From contig BROI01000021.1 in assembly GCA_027923505.1 (NCBI GenBank), forward strand, positions 186,001 to 250,000: 64,000 bases of DNA, given 5' to 3'. The stretch comes from Mayamaea pseudoterrestris (taxonomy: Eukaryota; Bacillariophyta; Bacillariophyceae; Sellaphorales; Sellaphoraceae). Position numbers and translations under genes: made by a program. The notes beneath the pieces are model-generated. The model saw nothing but the letters and a program-made list of their open reading frames with translations. It had not been told where the DNA came from and made no database searches. This document shows, in pieces, positions 29,373 to 39,957 of this stretch (position 1 is its first letter; every line of letters begins with the position of its first letter).

Positions 29373-32300
29373 TTAACGGCGGCGATTAAACCCATGCTCC
29401 GTATCGTACTTGTAGCGTGTTTGAGCATCCGACAAAATCTCATATGCCATCTGAATGCGGCGAAACTTGTCGGCAGCGTTTGAATCGTGTATGTTTTTGT
29501 CAGGATGCTCTGTCAGCGCCTTAGCCCTGTAAGCTTTTTTCACATCTCTTGCCGTCGCGTTGAAATCGATTCCGAGGACAGCGTAGTGCGATATACTGAG
29601 ATCCGACCCCGGCGAGCCATTGACACTTCGCTGGTGCGCTGAATGAGATCCACCTGCATTCGCCGATCTTGCCCGGTTCCCTTCCTGGTTGCCAGATGAC
29701 TTGCTTGACGCCGATGGACCCGAACGTGGGTGCCGTCCGGCAAAGGAGTCCCAATGAAAAGGATCACTCCTTTGATTGTGCCAGTCCTGTCGTCGCTGCT
29801 GAGCATTATGATTTGGACGATAATTGCTACCATCATACGACTGAGAGTGCATATTGTCATGTCGTCGCTGCCACTCGTTTCGTCGATTCTCTGTCTCACG
29901 CGCTGCGGCATCCATTCGACGCTTGACAATGTGCACATCGTCAAGTTCCTTTAACACTGTAGTAACATCTTCAGCTGTCACCTCTCGAGGCAAGTCAAAC
30001 CAACAGGGCGATCCACCTGATGACGTTTTAGGATTAGACTTCCCCTCTGCCGCCAACTCTCGCCATTTTTCATACTCTCGAATCGCTTCTTCGCATCGAC
30101 TTAACCGACTGTAGCACCGAGCTCGACGAAGCAGAGCCTTCATATAGCGAGGATGTATGCGCAAAGCAGCGGCGCATTCGTCAAGAGCGTCATTGTATCG
30201 ATGCAACGCCATAAAACATGCTGCACGGTTGCAATATAGAACAGCATGGAGTCGACCGCCAGCGGTTCGAAGGCTCGGGCTAGTCAAATCTTCTCCATCG
30301 ATCGCAAGGCACTTGCCATATTCCTTAGCAGCAAGGTCATAATCCTGCAACCGAAAAAGCTTGTCTCCATACTCTCGACCTTTTTTGGTTTTATTGAGCT
30401 TAATAAACTCACGCGACAACCACGAGAACTTACTATGCATGACACTTCCGCTGTAAAGATGACGACCACTTTCGACTAACTCTTCGATCGACTTTAAAGC
30501 AGCTTCTGCGGAAGGATAGCGCTCTTCAAGACGCAGTGCACGTATGTATATCTGAGTCAGCGAGTGTGGCAGGCGCAAGACGGCTTCGCCACAAGCTTTG
30601 GAATTCAGTTTCACCTCTGCTTCTTCGTCGGTTTCATCCACTACTGCAAACGACGAGGCACTCAAGAACTTAGCTTTGGGGACGCCTGGCAACGGATTGT
30701 GTGACGCAAGATCAATTTCATGGAACAAGGCCTCCAGAGGAACACGGGAGCAAGCGAGACGTTCCAAGAAACCGGCCACCTCTCGCCACCGATTCATCGT
30801 CACCAATAGCGTCACCTTGCTTTCGAACAGGTTGACAGACCCACAGGCTACGCTAAGAGCACTTTTTACTTGCGCAAGCGCCTCAACAAACAGGCGCCTG
30901 TCATTCTTCTTGGCGCTTCCGCTTGACATCGTCGCGACGCAAGTCGAAATTGACGCGCATAGATCTGCAAGTCGCTCAGCGTCAAGTTTGGTCAGTGTTG
31001 CCTCTGTAACCATTTGATTTAGCAGCGATTTGCATTTCTCTGCATCGGATTGAGCAAGAATAGTTGGAAACATGGTCAATCCTCTAGTCGCGTGTTCAAT
31101 TGCTTTGTCTAGCGTTTGAACTGCAGTAACGTGGTCTCCACTCTTCAAATACGCCTTGCCGAGTCGTAACAACAGCTTGACACGCAACGGCAACCCACTG
31201 TCGTGCGAGAAGAACTCTCCAGGCCCAGACGCTTCAGAAACGTACAAAAGTCCTTCAATGCAATCCCTGATGGCTGGCTCGAAAGCTTCCATCATGACAA
31301 AACAAGCTGCTCGATTCGACAACAGAACTGACAAGGTATCATTGGGTGTTGGTATATCTATTCCGTCAAATAGCTTTATCGCCTTGGTCCATTGGACAAT
31401 ACTGCCGCAAAAATCCTTTGCCTCATATAGGTTGCGAGCTTCGTCACGAAGCACAGCGACTAGTTCTGCCCGCTTTTCATCTTGCGATGGCGCCAGCGGC
31501 TTCTCTGGTCCGGATCCTTCTGTAAATCTATTAGTGGGAGTGTGTGTTTCCTTACTTTGTGCATTTAAGAAAGAGTCAGCCGCGCCAAATGCAGTCGCAG
31601 CAAACGACTTTGCGCCAGTATGCCAAGAATAAGCCGCCTGTGCACGCGTCTTGTTTCTTATTGGAGTTGCTTGCTTGCTGCGAGGAATATTTGTGCCAAT
31701 ATGGAACATTGCCGCACCGTCGGTAGGATGATGAATGCCCACATTAAACTTTGGCGGAGGCGTAATTTCCATCGAATCAACCTCCATAGGCGAAGGCGGA
31801 TTAGTGACGACGGCGGGAGCAGGTGCACGAAACGTGGGCGCTACCTTGACTGAACTGATGCGTCGAGAGTTTACCCTCCCGCGTCCTCGTCCCTTGCAGT
31901 TAACTGGAGGTCCACCAATCGAAAAACCAACATCAACTGTGTTGCTGCTAGCATTCGACAAGCCATGATTCACGGGATGCAGCGGCATGGTTCCACTAGC
32001 AAAGCTCATTATCGGCTGTTGTGGTATATTGCTTTCTCTCGCAGGGGCAGAAGCAAAAGGATTCGGAAATGACGACGATGGCATTGGACAATCAAAGACT
32101 GGAGCTTCATTCACAGTCACAAAGGGCGGCGTTCCTCCTTTGCGTCGATTCTTGCCTCGCCCAGTTTGAAAGGCATTGGCAGCCGGCTCATGACCAAAGA
32201 CTGCATTCGCATCTTCCACTAATGTCGAAGCTTTCGGTGTTCGAAATTGTTGCTGTGGTGGAGTCAACCGCGTCGTGACATTGGGCGGCAGGTGCGTCGT

Positions 32301-33593
32301 GTCGTCGTTGACTGATAACTTATTAAAATCAAAAAGAACCGGCTCATCTGACAGCTTGGCCTCCTTATCAATGTGCAGAGTCGAAAAGTCAAATCCAAAG
32401 TCTATATTGTCAAGCTGCATTGGCTCCGACATAGATTTGCGATGACGTGTCTTAGGTTGTTGCCCAGCTTCATCGTCATCTTGCTCAGCTCCATGATTTG
32501 GTCGATTCAGCGACGCGTTACCCATGTCTGGAGTAAATAATGTGAAAGTGGAAGCAGTGGAGTTGTCATCCAGGTCATCCGTCGTATTGGCGCGTCGACT
32601 CGTAGTGGTAGTAGCAGTGGGAGTGGTAGTCTTGGACGATAACCTTCCTCCTTGCTCACTGTCCTCATCCTGTAAACCGGGTCGAGCCGTCAACCTTGTA
32701 GTTGCCGTTCCTTGTGCAGGCGTTGCTAATGTTTGCTGCCTCGTAGGAACGGGTGAGTTGGCTCTTTGACTGCCGATATTGGCAAAGGGTGATTTCGCGC
32801 GAGCAGGTTGACAAGGCTTTTCTGCACTAGGATCCAGCATGGGCGATGCTCTTCCGGAGAAGTGACGAGCAACGCCGCGCACTGGAGTGCTTGCAGATGG
32901 TTCCTGTATAGCTGCTGTATTTGATGTATTGCTTGTAGCCGCAGTAGTGGTATTGTAGGCCATGGTATCGTGTTCCTTCTTTTCCTCCTCAACAGTGATA
33001 TTTCCGCGTTCATTTTTGCTGCTATTGCTTCGCGTAAAAATGCGAAACGGCGATGGGGACCTCGCTCGGACATGCGTAGAAGTATTTGCTGTCGATGCAG
33101 TCGCTGGTTTCGCTCCAAAGCCAAAGAATGAGCGTAACGGGGTGGAGCTCCTAGTATGCTGCTGTGGAAGACTGGATTGTCGCTCGCGCTGTCTTCCTCG
33201 CAACGCCACTGGAGTTCGCGCTGCTGCTGCAGCAGGAGGATCAAAAAGCGTCTGCAGATTTGTGCTTTTTGCTTCAAATCCAGCGGAATTCTCCTGCCCG
33301 GATGAATGCCAGGTTGATGTACTCGTCGGCTGCTGCTGCTGGCGCTGCAATCCCAAACTCCCTGCAGCTCCACTTCCAATGCTGCTGCAACTGCTGCTAC
33401 TCGTCTGTCGCTTCTCCAGATTCAATTGAATCAATTTTGCAGCCAAGTCTCTAAATTGCTCTCGTCCCAAATCGATTTCCAATCGGTCCTTTAATCGGTC
33501 GGCCAAATCCTCAATCTGCTGCTCGTTCCGACTTGCTCCTCCTCCATGCTCCTCGAGGCTCCACGAATCCATCAGCGACTGCAGATCCATCAT
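29373..33593 (-). CDS. TPR repeat co-chaperone with a C-terminal J domain (DNAJC7/TPR2-like)
   Basis: 1,406 residues. The frame extends upstream, but the first ATG pair is at 33593 (MMDLQSLMDSW). The N-terminal 650 residues are low-complexity (Ser, Thr, Pro, Gln), with several short acidic islands. TPR arrays occupy roughly 715-1250: one starts near EARNLYEAKDFCGSIVQWTK; another includes LFRLQDYDLAAKEYGKCLAI and YNDALDECAAALRIHPRYMK. The last 70 residues are a canonical J domain (YAVLGIDFNATARDVKKAYR, HPD in EHPDKNIHD, then FRRIQMAYEILSD). J domains stimulate Hsp70 ATPase, and TPRs dock Hsp70/Hsp90 tails, so this should hand clients between the two chaperones. The long disordered head is unusual for the family. 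Confidence 0.9.
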   Translation of the reverse strand: MMDLQSLMDSWSLEEHGGGASRNEQQIEDLADRLKDRLEIDLGREQFRDLAAKLIQLNLEKRQTSSSSCSSIGSGAAGSLGLQRQQQQPTSTSTWHSSGQENSAGFEAKSTNLQTLFDPPAAAAARTPVALRGRQRERQSSLPQQHTRSSTPLRSFFGFGAKPATASTANTSTHVRARSPSPFRIFTRSNSSKNERGNITVEEEKKEHDTMAYNTTTAATSNTSNTAAIQEPSASTPVRGVARHFSGRASPMLDPSAEKPCQPARAKSPFANIGSQRANSPVPTRQQTLATPAQGTATTRLTARPGLQDEDSEQGGRLSSKTTTPTATTTTSRRANTTDDLDDNSTASTFTLFTPDMGNASLNRPNHGAEQDDDEAGQQPKTRHRKSMSEPMQLDNIDFGFDFSTLHIDKEAKLSDEPVLFDFNKLSVNDDTTHLPPNVTTRLTPPQQQFRTPKASTLVEDANAVFGHEPAANAFQTGRGKNRRKGGTPPFVTVNEAPVFDCPMPSSSFPNPFASAPARESNIPQQPIMSFASGTMPLHPVNHGLSNASSNTVDVGFSIGGPPVNCKGRGRGRVNSRRISSVKVAPTFRAPAPAVVTNPPSPMEVDSMEITPPPKFNVGIHHPTDGAAMFHIGTNIPRSKQATPIRNKTRAQAAYSWHTGAKSFAATAFGAADSFLNAQSKETHTPTNRFTEGSGPEKPLAPSQDEKRAELVAVLRDEARNLYEAKDFCGSIVQWTKAIKLFDGIDIPTPNDTLSVLLSNRAACFVMMEAFEPAIRDCIEGLLYVSEASGPGEFFSHDSGLPLRVKLLLRLGKAYLKSGDHVTAVQTLDKAIEHATRGLTMFPTILAQSDAEKCKSLLNQMVTEATLTKLDAERLADLCASISTCVATMSSGSAKKNDRRLFVEALAQVKSALSVACGSVNLFESKVTLLVTMNRWREVAGFLERLACSRVPLEALFHEIDLASHNPLPGVPKAKFLSASSFAVVDETDEEAEVKLNSKACGEAVLRLPHSLTQIYIRALRLEERYPSAEAALKSIEELVESGRHLYSGSVMHSKFSWLSREFIKLNKTKKGREYGDKLFRLQDYDLAAKEYGKCLAIDGEDLTSPSLRTAGGRLHAVLYCNRAACFMALHRYNDALDECAAALRIHPRYMKALLRRARCYSRLSRCEEAIREYEKWRELAAEGKSNPKTSSGGSPCWFDLPREVTAEDVTTVLKELDDVHIVKRRMDAAARETENRRNEWQRRHDNMHSQSYDGSNYRPNHNAQQRRQDWHNQRSDPFHWDSFAGRHPRSGPSASSKSSGNQEGNRARSANAGGSHSAHQRSVNGSPGSDLSISHYAVLGIDFNATARDVKKAYRAKALTEHPDKNIHDSNAADKFRRIQMAYEILSDAQTRYKYDTEHGFNRRR

Positions 33594-34240
33594 GTTAGTG
33601 GTACGCGCGTAGGGGTAGCCCAGTGCAGTGTCTACTGACTGAAAGTACTGTATAACAGTCACTTGATGATGTATTGGTATGGTATCGTGCTGCTCGTCCA
33701 GCCACGCGGATCCATCGTTTTCGCGCGTCGAGTGGTCGTTGTCGAGAGCCCGCACCCGCGCATCCGGCGCACGTCATCCAGGTATCTTTACGACAAATTT
33801 AGATATGCCTTTCGATGGAGGTTATGTAGATGGAGTATTCAAGGTTGAACTTTCACACTGCATGACTCCCTGTATCGAGAAAAGAGTACACTCGATTTGA
33901 TCCGCAATCATCCATCACAAATTGAACTACCAGTAGCCTCAACGAAATGCTGCCAATGGAAGGAAACGTAATGTGGTTCGATTTGAATATGTTTTGGCTG
34001 CATACTGTATAGCAATGGCTGGCTACAAGCATTCAACTCTGAATCCACACTCATTCATGCGAGGAGATGACGCTCACTTGCTGACGTGTTGTACGTATAC
34101 TCTACACTCTAGCCTTCATCGTTCCGACAAGTTTTTACAGTAGCATATTCGTTCGTTTGTGCAATGCGTACCGGTATGTACAAGCAAAGGCGACAAAATC
34201 ACTGTCGCTCGAGTCGCAACGAATGATCGATACTATATAT
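33594..34240. other. Gene-free spacer
   Basis: 647 bp between the TPR-DnaJ start and the 3' end of the ankyrin gene. Frames at 33663-33900 are short and unconvincing. Likely upstream region of the TPR-DnaJ gene. No RNA gene or repeat is seen. Confidence 0.4.
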
Positions 34241-35269
34241 TTACAAGATGGGACATTCCTTGAGCAAGGAAAACACCGTATTGAAGCTGGAAACATCCGA
34301 TGAGGCTGCGATTAGCACTGGATACAATCTGAAATTAGCATCAATCATATGGATTGCCGCTGGAAATGCAAAGCTTAGTTCCTTGACGCCGTCCGTCCAC
34401 TGTCGACCAGCTGCGAGCGCAGCGTGCAAGGGTAAATGCCCGTGATGGGCAAATCCGGCTGCTCGCGGAAACGTCTCAACAAGCCGACGAACCAATGTAG
34501 CATCAAATGTAGGCTTTTTCATCATTGTATGGGAAACGACAAAGTGCAGAGGTAGCATGTTTTCGCATCGACGCATGGGAAGGGACGCTTGATGCGGATA
34601 CACTGAAAGCATCAAGTGTAAGAGGCTGTTCGAAAGTCCCAGCTCCAGAGCAACATGAAATTCCTCGTCATGTTTGATTGATTGGTTAAAGGTGGCGAAA
34701 TGAGCTGCCTTGATGGTCAACATGAGCTTGGTCCAGCCGATAGGTTCAGATGCAACGTTCAACGGATTGGCAGTCTTACTCCAATTGTCGCAAATAGCAT
34801 CTACCAATTTTCGACGACTAAATGTCTTGGTTTGCCACAAAGCCAAAGAGGGTTGTCGATGGAGTACATACTCAAGCATATTGACTGATTTTGATGGATG
34901 GTAAAGCAAACCTAACGCATCCTGTCCCATGACGTCGGTGTGAACAATCGCATCTGGAAATGCATCAAAGAGAATCTGCACCACTTGACTGGAGCAGTCC
35001 TGTCGGATGGCATGAAATATCGGTGTTCTTCCGTTGGCATCGACTGCATTGGCAGCCTTGGGATAGTCGTGGAGGCAAGCCTTGATTTCGGCGACTGCGA
35101 GGTTCTTGCTGGAGGTGCGAATCAATGCATGCAGTGGAGAATACGCAGTCTTCTTTGCCAAGGATGCACAGAAACGCTTCATGGGAGGAGCTACCAGTAG
35201 TAACGAAGCAAGAGTCGGCTGCTCTTCCAGCAAATGCTTGTTTTTCAAGCTTGCCGTTGCTTTCGTCAT
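34241..35269 (-). CDS. Ankyrin-repeat protein
   Basis: 342 residues of ankyrin-type repeats that probably mediate protein binding; partner unknown. Repeats are seen at about 45-80 (SPLHALIRTSS, then CLHDYPKAANAVDANG), 80-115 (RTPIFHAIRQDCSSQVVQIL), 225-260 (MLPLHFVVSH) and 270-310 (LPLHAALAAGRQWTDGVKEL), with the last unit ending PVLIAAS. The repeated pattern of a helix ending FPDA or FPRA before the loop, with PLHAA and AAS blocks, is typical of the expanded diatom ankyrin proteins. There is no signal peptide or membrane segment. It starts at a true ATG, head-to-head with the PPP1R11 gene. Confidence 0.85.
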   Translation of the reverse strand: MTKATASLKNKHLLEEQPTLASLLLVAPPMKRFCASLAKKTAYSPLHALIRTSSKNLAVAEIKACLHDYPKAANAVDANGRTPIFHAIRQDCSSQVVQILFDAFPDAIVHTDVMGQDALGLLYHPSKSVNMLEYVLHRQPSLALWQTKTFSRRKLVDAICDNWSKTANPLNVASEPIGWTKLMLTIKAAHFATFNQSIKHDEEFHVALELGLSNSLLHLMLSVYPHQASLPMRRCENMLPLHFVVSHTMMKKPTFDATLVRRLVETFPRAAGFAHHGHLPLHAALAAGRQWTDGVKELSFAFPAAIHMIDANFRLYPVLIAASSDVSSFNTVFSLLKECPIL

Positions 35270-35718
35270 GACAATGCGAACAGGAATTTACAAGACGCAG
35301 CAGCTTATTTCGCCGAAGCTATGATTCAGTCCGCTTGCAAAGTCTTACAACCAAAGATGATACTATGATATAGATGCGACGGCGAGGCCCATGCTTGTTT
35401 TAGTCGTCGAACAAACGCACGTCGGACGGAAGATAGAGCGAAAGACGAATCATCGGTCGGCATGTTGACGAGGCCATTCCAAAGCGAAAGGGAACGCGAC
35501 GTCGGCATTCGGTCGTGCGATTCGACAAGAACGCCACGCAGGCTATTGCTAAAACACGTCATCATGACGAGCCAATCAGAATTGCCGACGAAGTCGATGA
35601 AAAGTCAACCGTGTCATTTTTAAAACCGCTTGTTTTTAGAAGTGGTACGACATGTGTGAGAACCGTACGTCACGCGCGACGCGCCACACAAACCGAAAAG
35701 AATGGAAGCCACAATGAT
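35270..35718. other. Head-to-head spacer between the ankyrin and PPP1R11 genes
   Basis: 449 bp. The PPP1R11 frame stays open back to 35515 without an ATG, so the upstream part is probably leader. It likely contains a bidirectional promoter. Confidence 0.4.
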
Positions 35719-36207
35719 ATGAGCGCCGCTTCTGGAAGCCATAGAGAATTAACCATGGATTTGAATAACATGATAAACCCTTCATCTACTGCAGCGCCAA
35801 TTCGACTAGAAGATCCACGTACTTCCGCAGCGGCTGCAGGATCAAGGACCACGACAATAACTTCGCAGGAAGTCCATGACCAAACGGAAGCTGCTGATGA
35901 AATTTTGACACTTTCACTCCGCGCCAGGCCATCAGTTCGCTGGGATGATTCCGTCGTAGACAATGAAGGTCTTGGTCGCAAGACTAGTAAACGTTGTTGT
36001 ATATTTCACAAGGAACGAAGCTTTGGAGAATCGTCGACAGACTCGAGCGGCTCGAGCGACCATGAGTATGACTCCGACAATAGTAGCGGATCTAGCGCAG
36101 CAAGTGGAGATGATGCAGGCAAGAAACCAAAAAGCAGCAAGTCTCGTAAGATTGCACGTCCGAAGAAGAAGGAACAGGTTCCAGACTACCAGCGGTTTCA
36201 CGCCTAG
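35719..36207 (+). CDS. PPP1R11: Protein phosphatase 1 regulatory subunit 11 (inhibitor-3, YPI1 family)
   Basis: A 162-residue inhibitor and chaperone of the PP1 catalytic subunit, nuclear in yeast and animals. The hallmark block is clear: PSVRWDDSVVDNEGLGRKTS, then KRCCIFHKERSFGESSTDS. Within it, VRWDD is the PP1-docking site and the Cys pair with the FGESS motif is diagnostic. The rest is disordered and acidic/Ser-rich (EYDSDNSSGSS), with a basic tail (KSRKIARPKKKE). The start was chosen at the first ATG in frame (MSAASGSH). The protein is somewhat longer than the human 126 residues because of its N-terminal region. Confidence 0.93.
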   Translation: MSAASGSHRELTMDLNNMINPSSTAAPIRLEDPRTSAAAAGSRTTTITSQEVHDQTEAADEILTLSLRARPSVRWDDSVVDNEGLGRKTSKRCCIFHKERSFGESSTDSSGSSDHEYDSDNSSGSSAASGDDAGKKPKSSKSRKIARPKKKEQVPDYQRFHA

Positions 36208-36521
36208 AACTGACGAGGCTGTTTGCATGCAAAGAGTGTCTTTATGTAAAGTCACATCACACTTGCATTGCGGCTTTTCATTTAGATTTTAAGTTATACA
36301 AGTACTATACAGCACAAAGCTATACTTATTGGATTAAAGCACGGGACGACCGAGGATATGGTAGGGACGCAGGACATGTAGTCAATCAAGAAGCAAAGAA
36401 CGAATGACTGCACAGCACAAAACTTTCCAAATATTAGCCGCAATCCATGTCCACTCATGGAAGAGATGGGTGAGCATGCGTGAGAATACCCTGCGCCACG
36501 CAAACAACTTTCCATTGTGAT
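36208..36521. other. Convergent 3' spacer
   Basis: 314 bp between PPP1R11 and the first bZIP gene. Nothing beyond ordinary 3' flanking sequence is seen. Confidence 0.4.
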
Positions 36522-38669
36522 TTACGTCGCTAGTCGCTGAGAACGACGAGTCACAACACTTTTGTTTGTTGGCGTCTGCTGGTCCAGCGCCTTTTCGTGC
36601 TTATTATCAAGCTGGCTAGCGCTGCTCTCGTCAGATGAGTCGTCGCAGCTCTTGTATGACGCTTCTGAAGCGGGCACAATGGTGGCACTCTTTGTGGCTG
36701 GCGCAACGTGCGGCATCTCTAATGAGTCCAAAATAGCATTGGCTTGGTTTGCAGCCTCATCGCTAGCATCCTCCCGACTGACATGGCCGCGTCTATTGCT
36801 ATTCATCATACTGCTAACAACCCCAGTGTCGAAAGCAATCTTGGCCGTGATGAGCTTGTTGGACGCTGGACTGAATTTAGCACGGAAACTGCCGCGAAAT
36901 GTCAATCCAGAATGCGACTACCAGTAAAAGAAATTGAAAAGGCAAGAAATAAGCGACTTCATTGTCAATTTGCAATTTATATCCTTGACGCGCAACTTAC
37001 CGGCTGTCCGCCAACGTAAGGTATCGCTTCCCACTCTAGGACAGCAAAGCAACCATCCATAAAAAAGTCAGTACGATCACAACGATACTGGAGAGTGACG
37101 AAGTCTGTCATGTCGTCTTCCAACGTTTGCAAAAAATTGGACAAATGGTCTGCGTCTTCCATAACGGCATGAACGCCCAAGAGTTGTTGCTGACAATCAT
37201 TATTTTCCGAGCCACCATCAACCATGCTGCGATAGCTAGTAATCGGCAAGGTAAAGGCAAATCCATCCTCCAAAATGGCCGCCCAACGCGTAGAGCTCTT
37301 TTCGTTTCGTCCGCGCAGTTTCAAAAATTCCTCGGAAACACGGAAACGAACCTCGCGCTGCTCCAAGTCGCGCTGCAACAACTGCTTGCGTTGGACTTCG
37401 GCAGCGTCGCGTTGGTTGACAACCTCGACCAATGTTCGCTTGAGCTCATCAACGTAGGCCTTTTTTCGGAGACGGGTATTTCGGGCATGCTCCCGGTTGC
37501 GGTCGCGGTTTTGTTTGGCCCGGTCATCGGCCGTCAGTGTCGGACGAGCACGCGCGCGCTCAGCCTGGAGTTTAGCATCGTGGCTGCTGCCAAATGATGA
37601 CGACGCAGCAATGGCTGGAGCAACCATTGCGGAAACGCTGGCACTGGCCGTCACCCAGTTATTTCCGGTAAGCGCCTTCACGTGAGAAGTGCTGGTATCA
37701 ACTTTGCCAGTAAAGGCAATGTCACCCTTGTCCAGCGGAACATCATCAGCGGTCTTGGCCGTGGAAATGAGCGACGAAACGGCCGCCTGAGCGAGTGACT
37801 TGAAGTTAGACTTGTCGCGCGATTGTATAACGTTGGGTGCAGATCCATGGGGCTTGACAGCAACTGCGTCCACAACTGGAACACGATTGACCGCTCCCGA
37901 TAGCTCTTTCGGTGGCACAACCTTTGGAGCACCGCTTTCTGTTCGCGAATCCGCCAATGATTCATCCTCATTATCACAGTGCTCCGAGGCCTTGAGTTCT
38001 CCTTCTGGTGACGCACCCTTGATCGCGCGGGTGTTGCGTGTGGGCGTCACTGGAGTCGTTGGCTTTCGCGAGGAGCTATTGTTTCCGCCACGAGCTGGAG
38101 AAGCTTTCTTCTTGACAGACGCCGGCCCATCGGCGTTACTATTCTTGCGCTTTTTAGATCCCTCCTTTATAGCTCCAGTCCCTTCGGCACCTCCTAATTC
38201 ACTCTTTTTAGCCTTTTCAGGCGGAAGAAGCGTCGTCAAGTCGTTGAACGAAGTGGAGGGTCGAAAGGCACCAAACCCATCGTCGTCCTTTTCCGCTTGA
38301 CCATTTTGAACCTTGCCTGTAGACTGCGCTGGAGTTTCCGCCCCTTGACCAAGCAGATTTGCAATGTCTGTTGCATAAAATTCGAAGGCGGGATTTAGTC
38401 AAAGAAAGTTCATCTCTGCAACGCTCAACTCCCAGACAATCCGAGTATAACTTACAAGCGTTGTGATGATGATCATGATGGTCCTCATCCGCGACGGAAC
38501 TGTTGTAAATGTCATCCATCAAATCGTCCGAAAACAAGTCTCCCTCGAACAAGTCGCGAGATGGAGTGTCTTCTTCATCGTTGTTGTTATTGCTGGGAAT
38601 CTTTTCACTGTTAGTTGTGGCAGCAGGAGTTGATGTTTCTTCGGCAGGGGTCCAATCGTCCGAGTACAT
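36522..38669 (-). CDS. bZIP transcription factor 1 of a tandem pair, three exons
   Basis: 658 residues from exons 38669..38456, 38367..37001 and 36917..36522, joined over introns of 88 and 83 bp (both GTAAGT donors). Exon 1 holds an acidic activation-like segment (RDLFEGDLFSDDLMDDIY). The bZIP is at about 357-410: basic region QNRDRNREHARNTRLRKKAY, then a leucine zipper. A conserved motif SHVKALTGNNWV lies near 300. After the zipper, from about 430 to 580, comes a folded region (STRWAAILEDGFAFTLP, FFMDGCFAVLEWEA, GSFRAKFSPASNKL, AFDTGVV) whose pattern suggests an NTF2/SnoaL- or PAS-like alpha+beta fold; this is an inference. The tail ends with a basic TRRSQR. Should bind TGACGT-type sites as a dimer in the nucleus. 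Confidence 0.9.
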
Positions 38670-39957
38670 GGTAACTTAAAAGTTGCTGGATGTTTCTTGT
38701 CTTATATTCTAGCAAAAAGTATGTGATTTACAATTGATTGAGACAGCCTTTGTAATGTCAAAGGCTCGAGCGAGTGAGATCGATTGGCGATTGGTGAAAG
38801 AGTGATGGGTGTGTGCGAGGTGATGGGTGGAGGAAAAAGATTGGAAAAAGTCTCTTTCTCTATGGAGCGTTCAAGTCTGCGAAATATACGAAAAAGCGAG
38901 ATTAGGTTAGTGAGTATCTTTGTATCAAGCAAAAGTCATTATGGCATTGATACGACAACGCAGATGGAAGATCCAGGAGGTCCGTGCCAAGCGACGTATA
39001 GCAATCGGCTTGATCGAATATATCCCTCCCTCGCTGGCTTTCCAATCCATTTGGAAGCGCTCTTCACTCAGCACAAGAATCGTTCGAGTACAATCTTGTC
39101 TTTGAAAAAGGACACACGGCCGTTTCCGATGGGTGCTTGATGGGTGATGTGTATCCTCCATTGGCAACCATGGGGGATTCTCTATCATGAACGAGTAGAC
39201 GAGTAGAGCGACTCGAAACCTAGTCTCTCTATCATGTTCTATTGGCTCTTCATTCCAAGTAACTCACCTGTCATATAAAGTGATGGAAGAGAAGAAAGAA
39301 ACAAAAGGACGAATCTACCAGTACCAAGGAGAGATGTGGATGAACGGACTGCGCAAGCCATCAAAGAGCTTTGCGTGTGGATCGTCCAGTCACCAGTCTA
39401 TGATACCCGGGAACGATCTTCAACCGGGAGCCAATGATCGCCGACAAAATATCAAATGCATTTTGATTGGCTATATGTTTCTGAAATCAGATCACCAATA
39501 TGAATAGAGCTCTCACAGATCAACGAGGACCAATGCTTTTTTGTGTGATGAGTCACTGATAGAAATTCACGATCAACCATCCAATAACAAATCGGAAAAC
39601 CGTGACGTACATTTCAATTCGATCGTGTATCACTGCTCAAACCATGGCAGAAGGCAAGTCGAAGCTCGATGCTCGAGTAGCAAGCAGAGTGCTGCGAGCA
39701 AAGAAGTACAGAAATGCTGCATCTCCTAATACCGTAAAGTTACCATGATGCTTTGTCGCCGTGGACAAAAGTATGGTGTTTTTGTTTGTCGTGTAAATGC
39801 CAAACGACATAAAATTCTATCGAAAATTCAATTTTTGGTAAAACACATAGTTGCTATAGCACATTTTTTGGTTAGCCTAGCTGCGTTGCACAAAGAAGTT
39901 CATTTGCACATGACTGCAAGTGAACTACATACATGAAATCCCCAGTGAACAGTCGAA
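38670..39957. other. 1.3-kb spacer between the two bZIP genes
   Basis: Upstream region of bZIP 1 and downstream of bZIP 2. It contains GATCGATTGGCGATTGG near 38778 and several short frames (for example 39280-39507) without family resemblance. No RNA gene or mobile element is recognised. Unusually long for this gene-dense window, so it may carry extended regulatory sequence. Confidence 0.4.
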
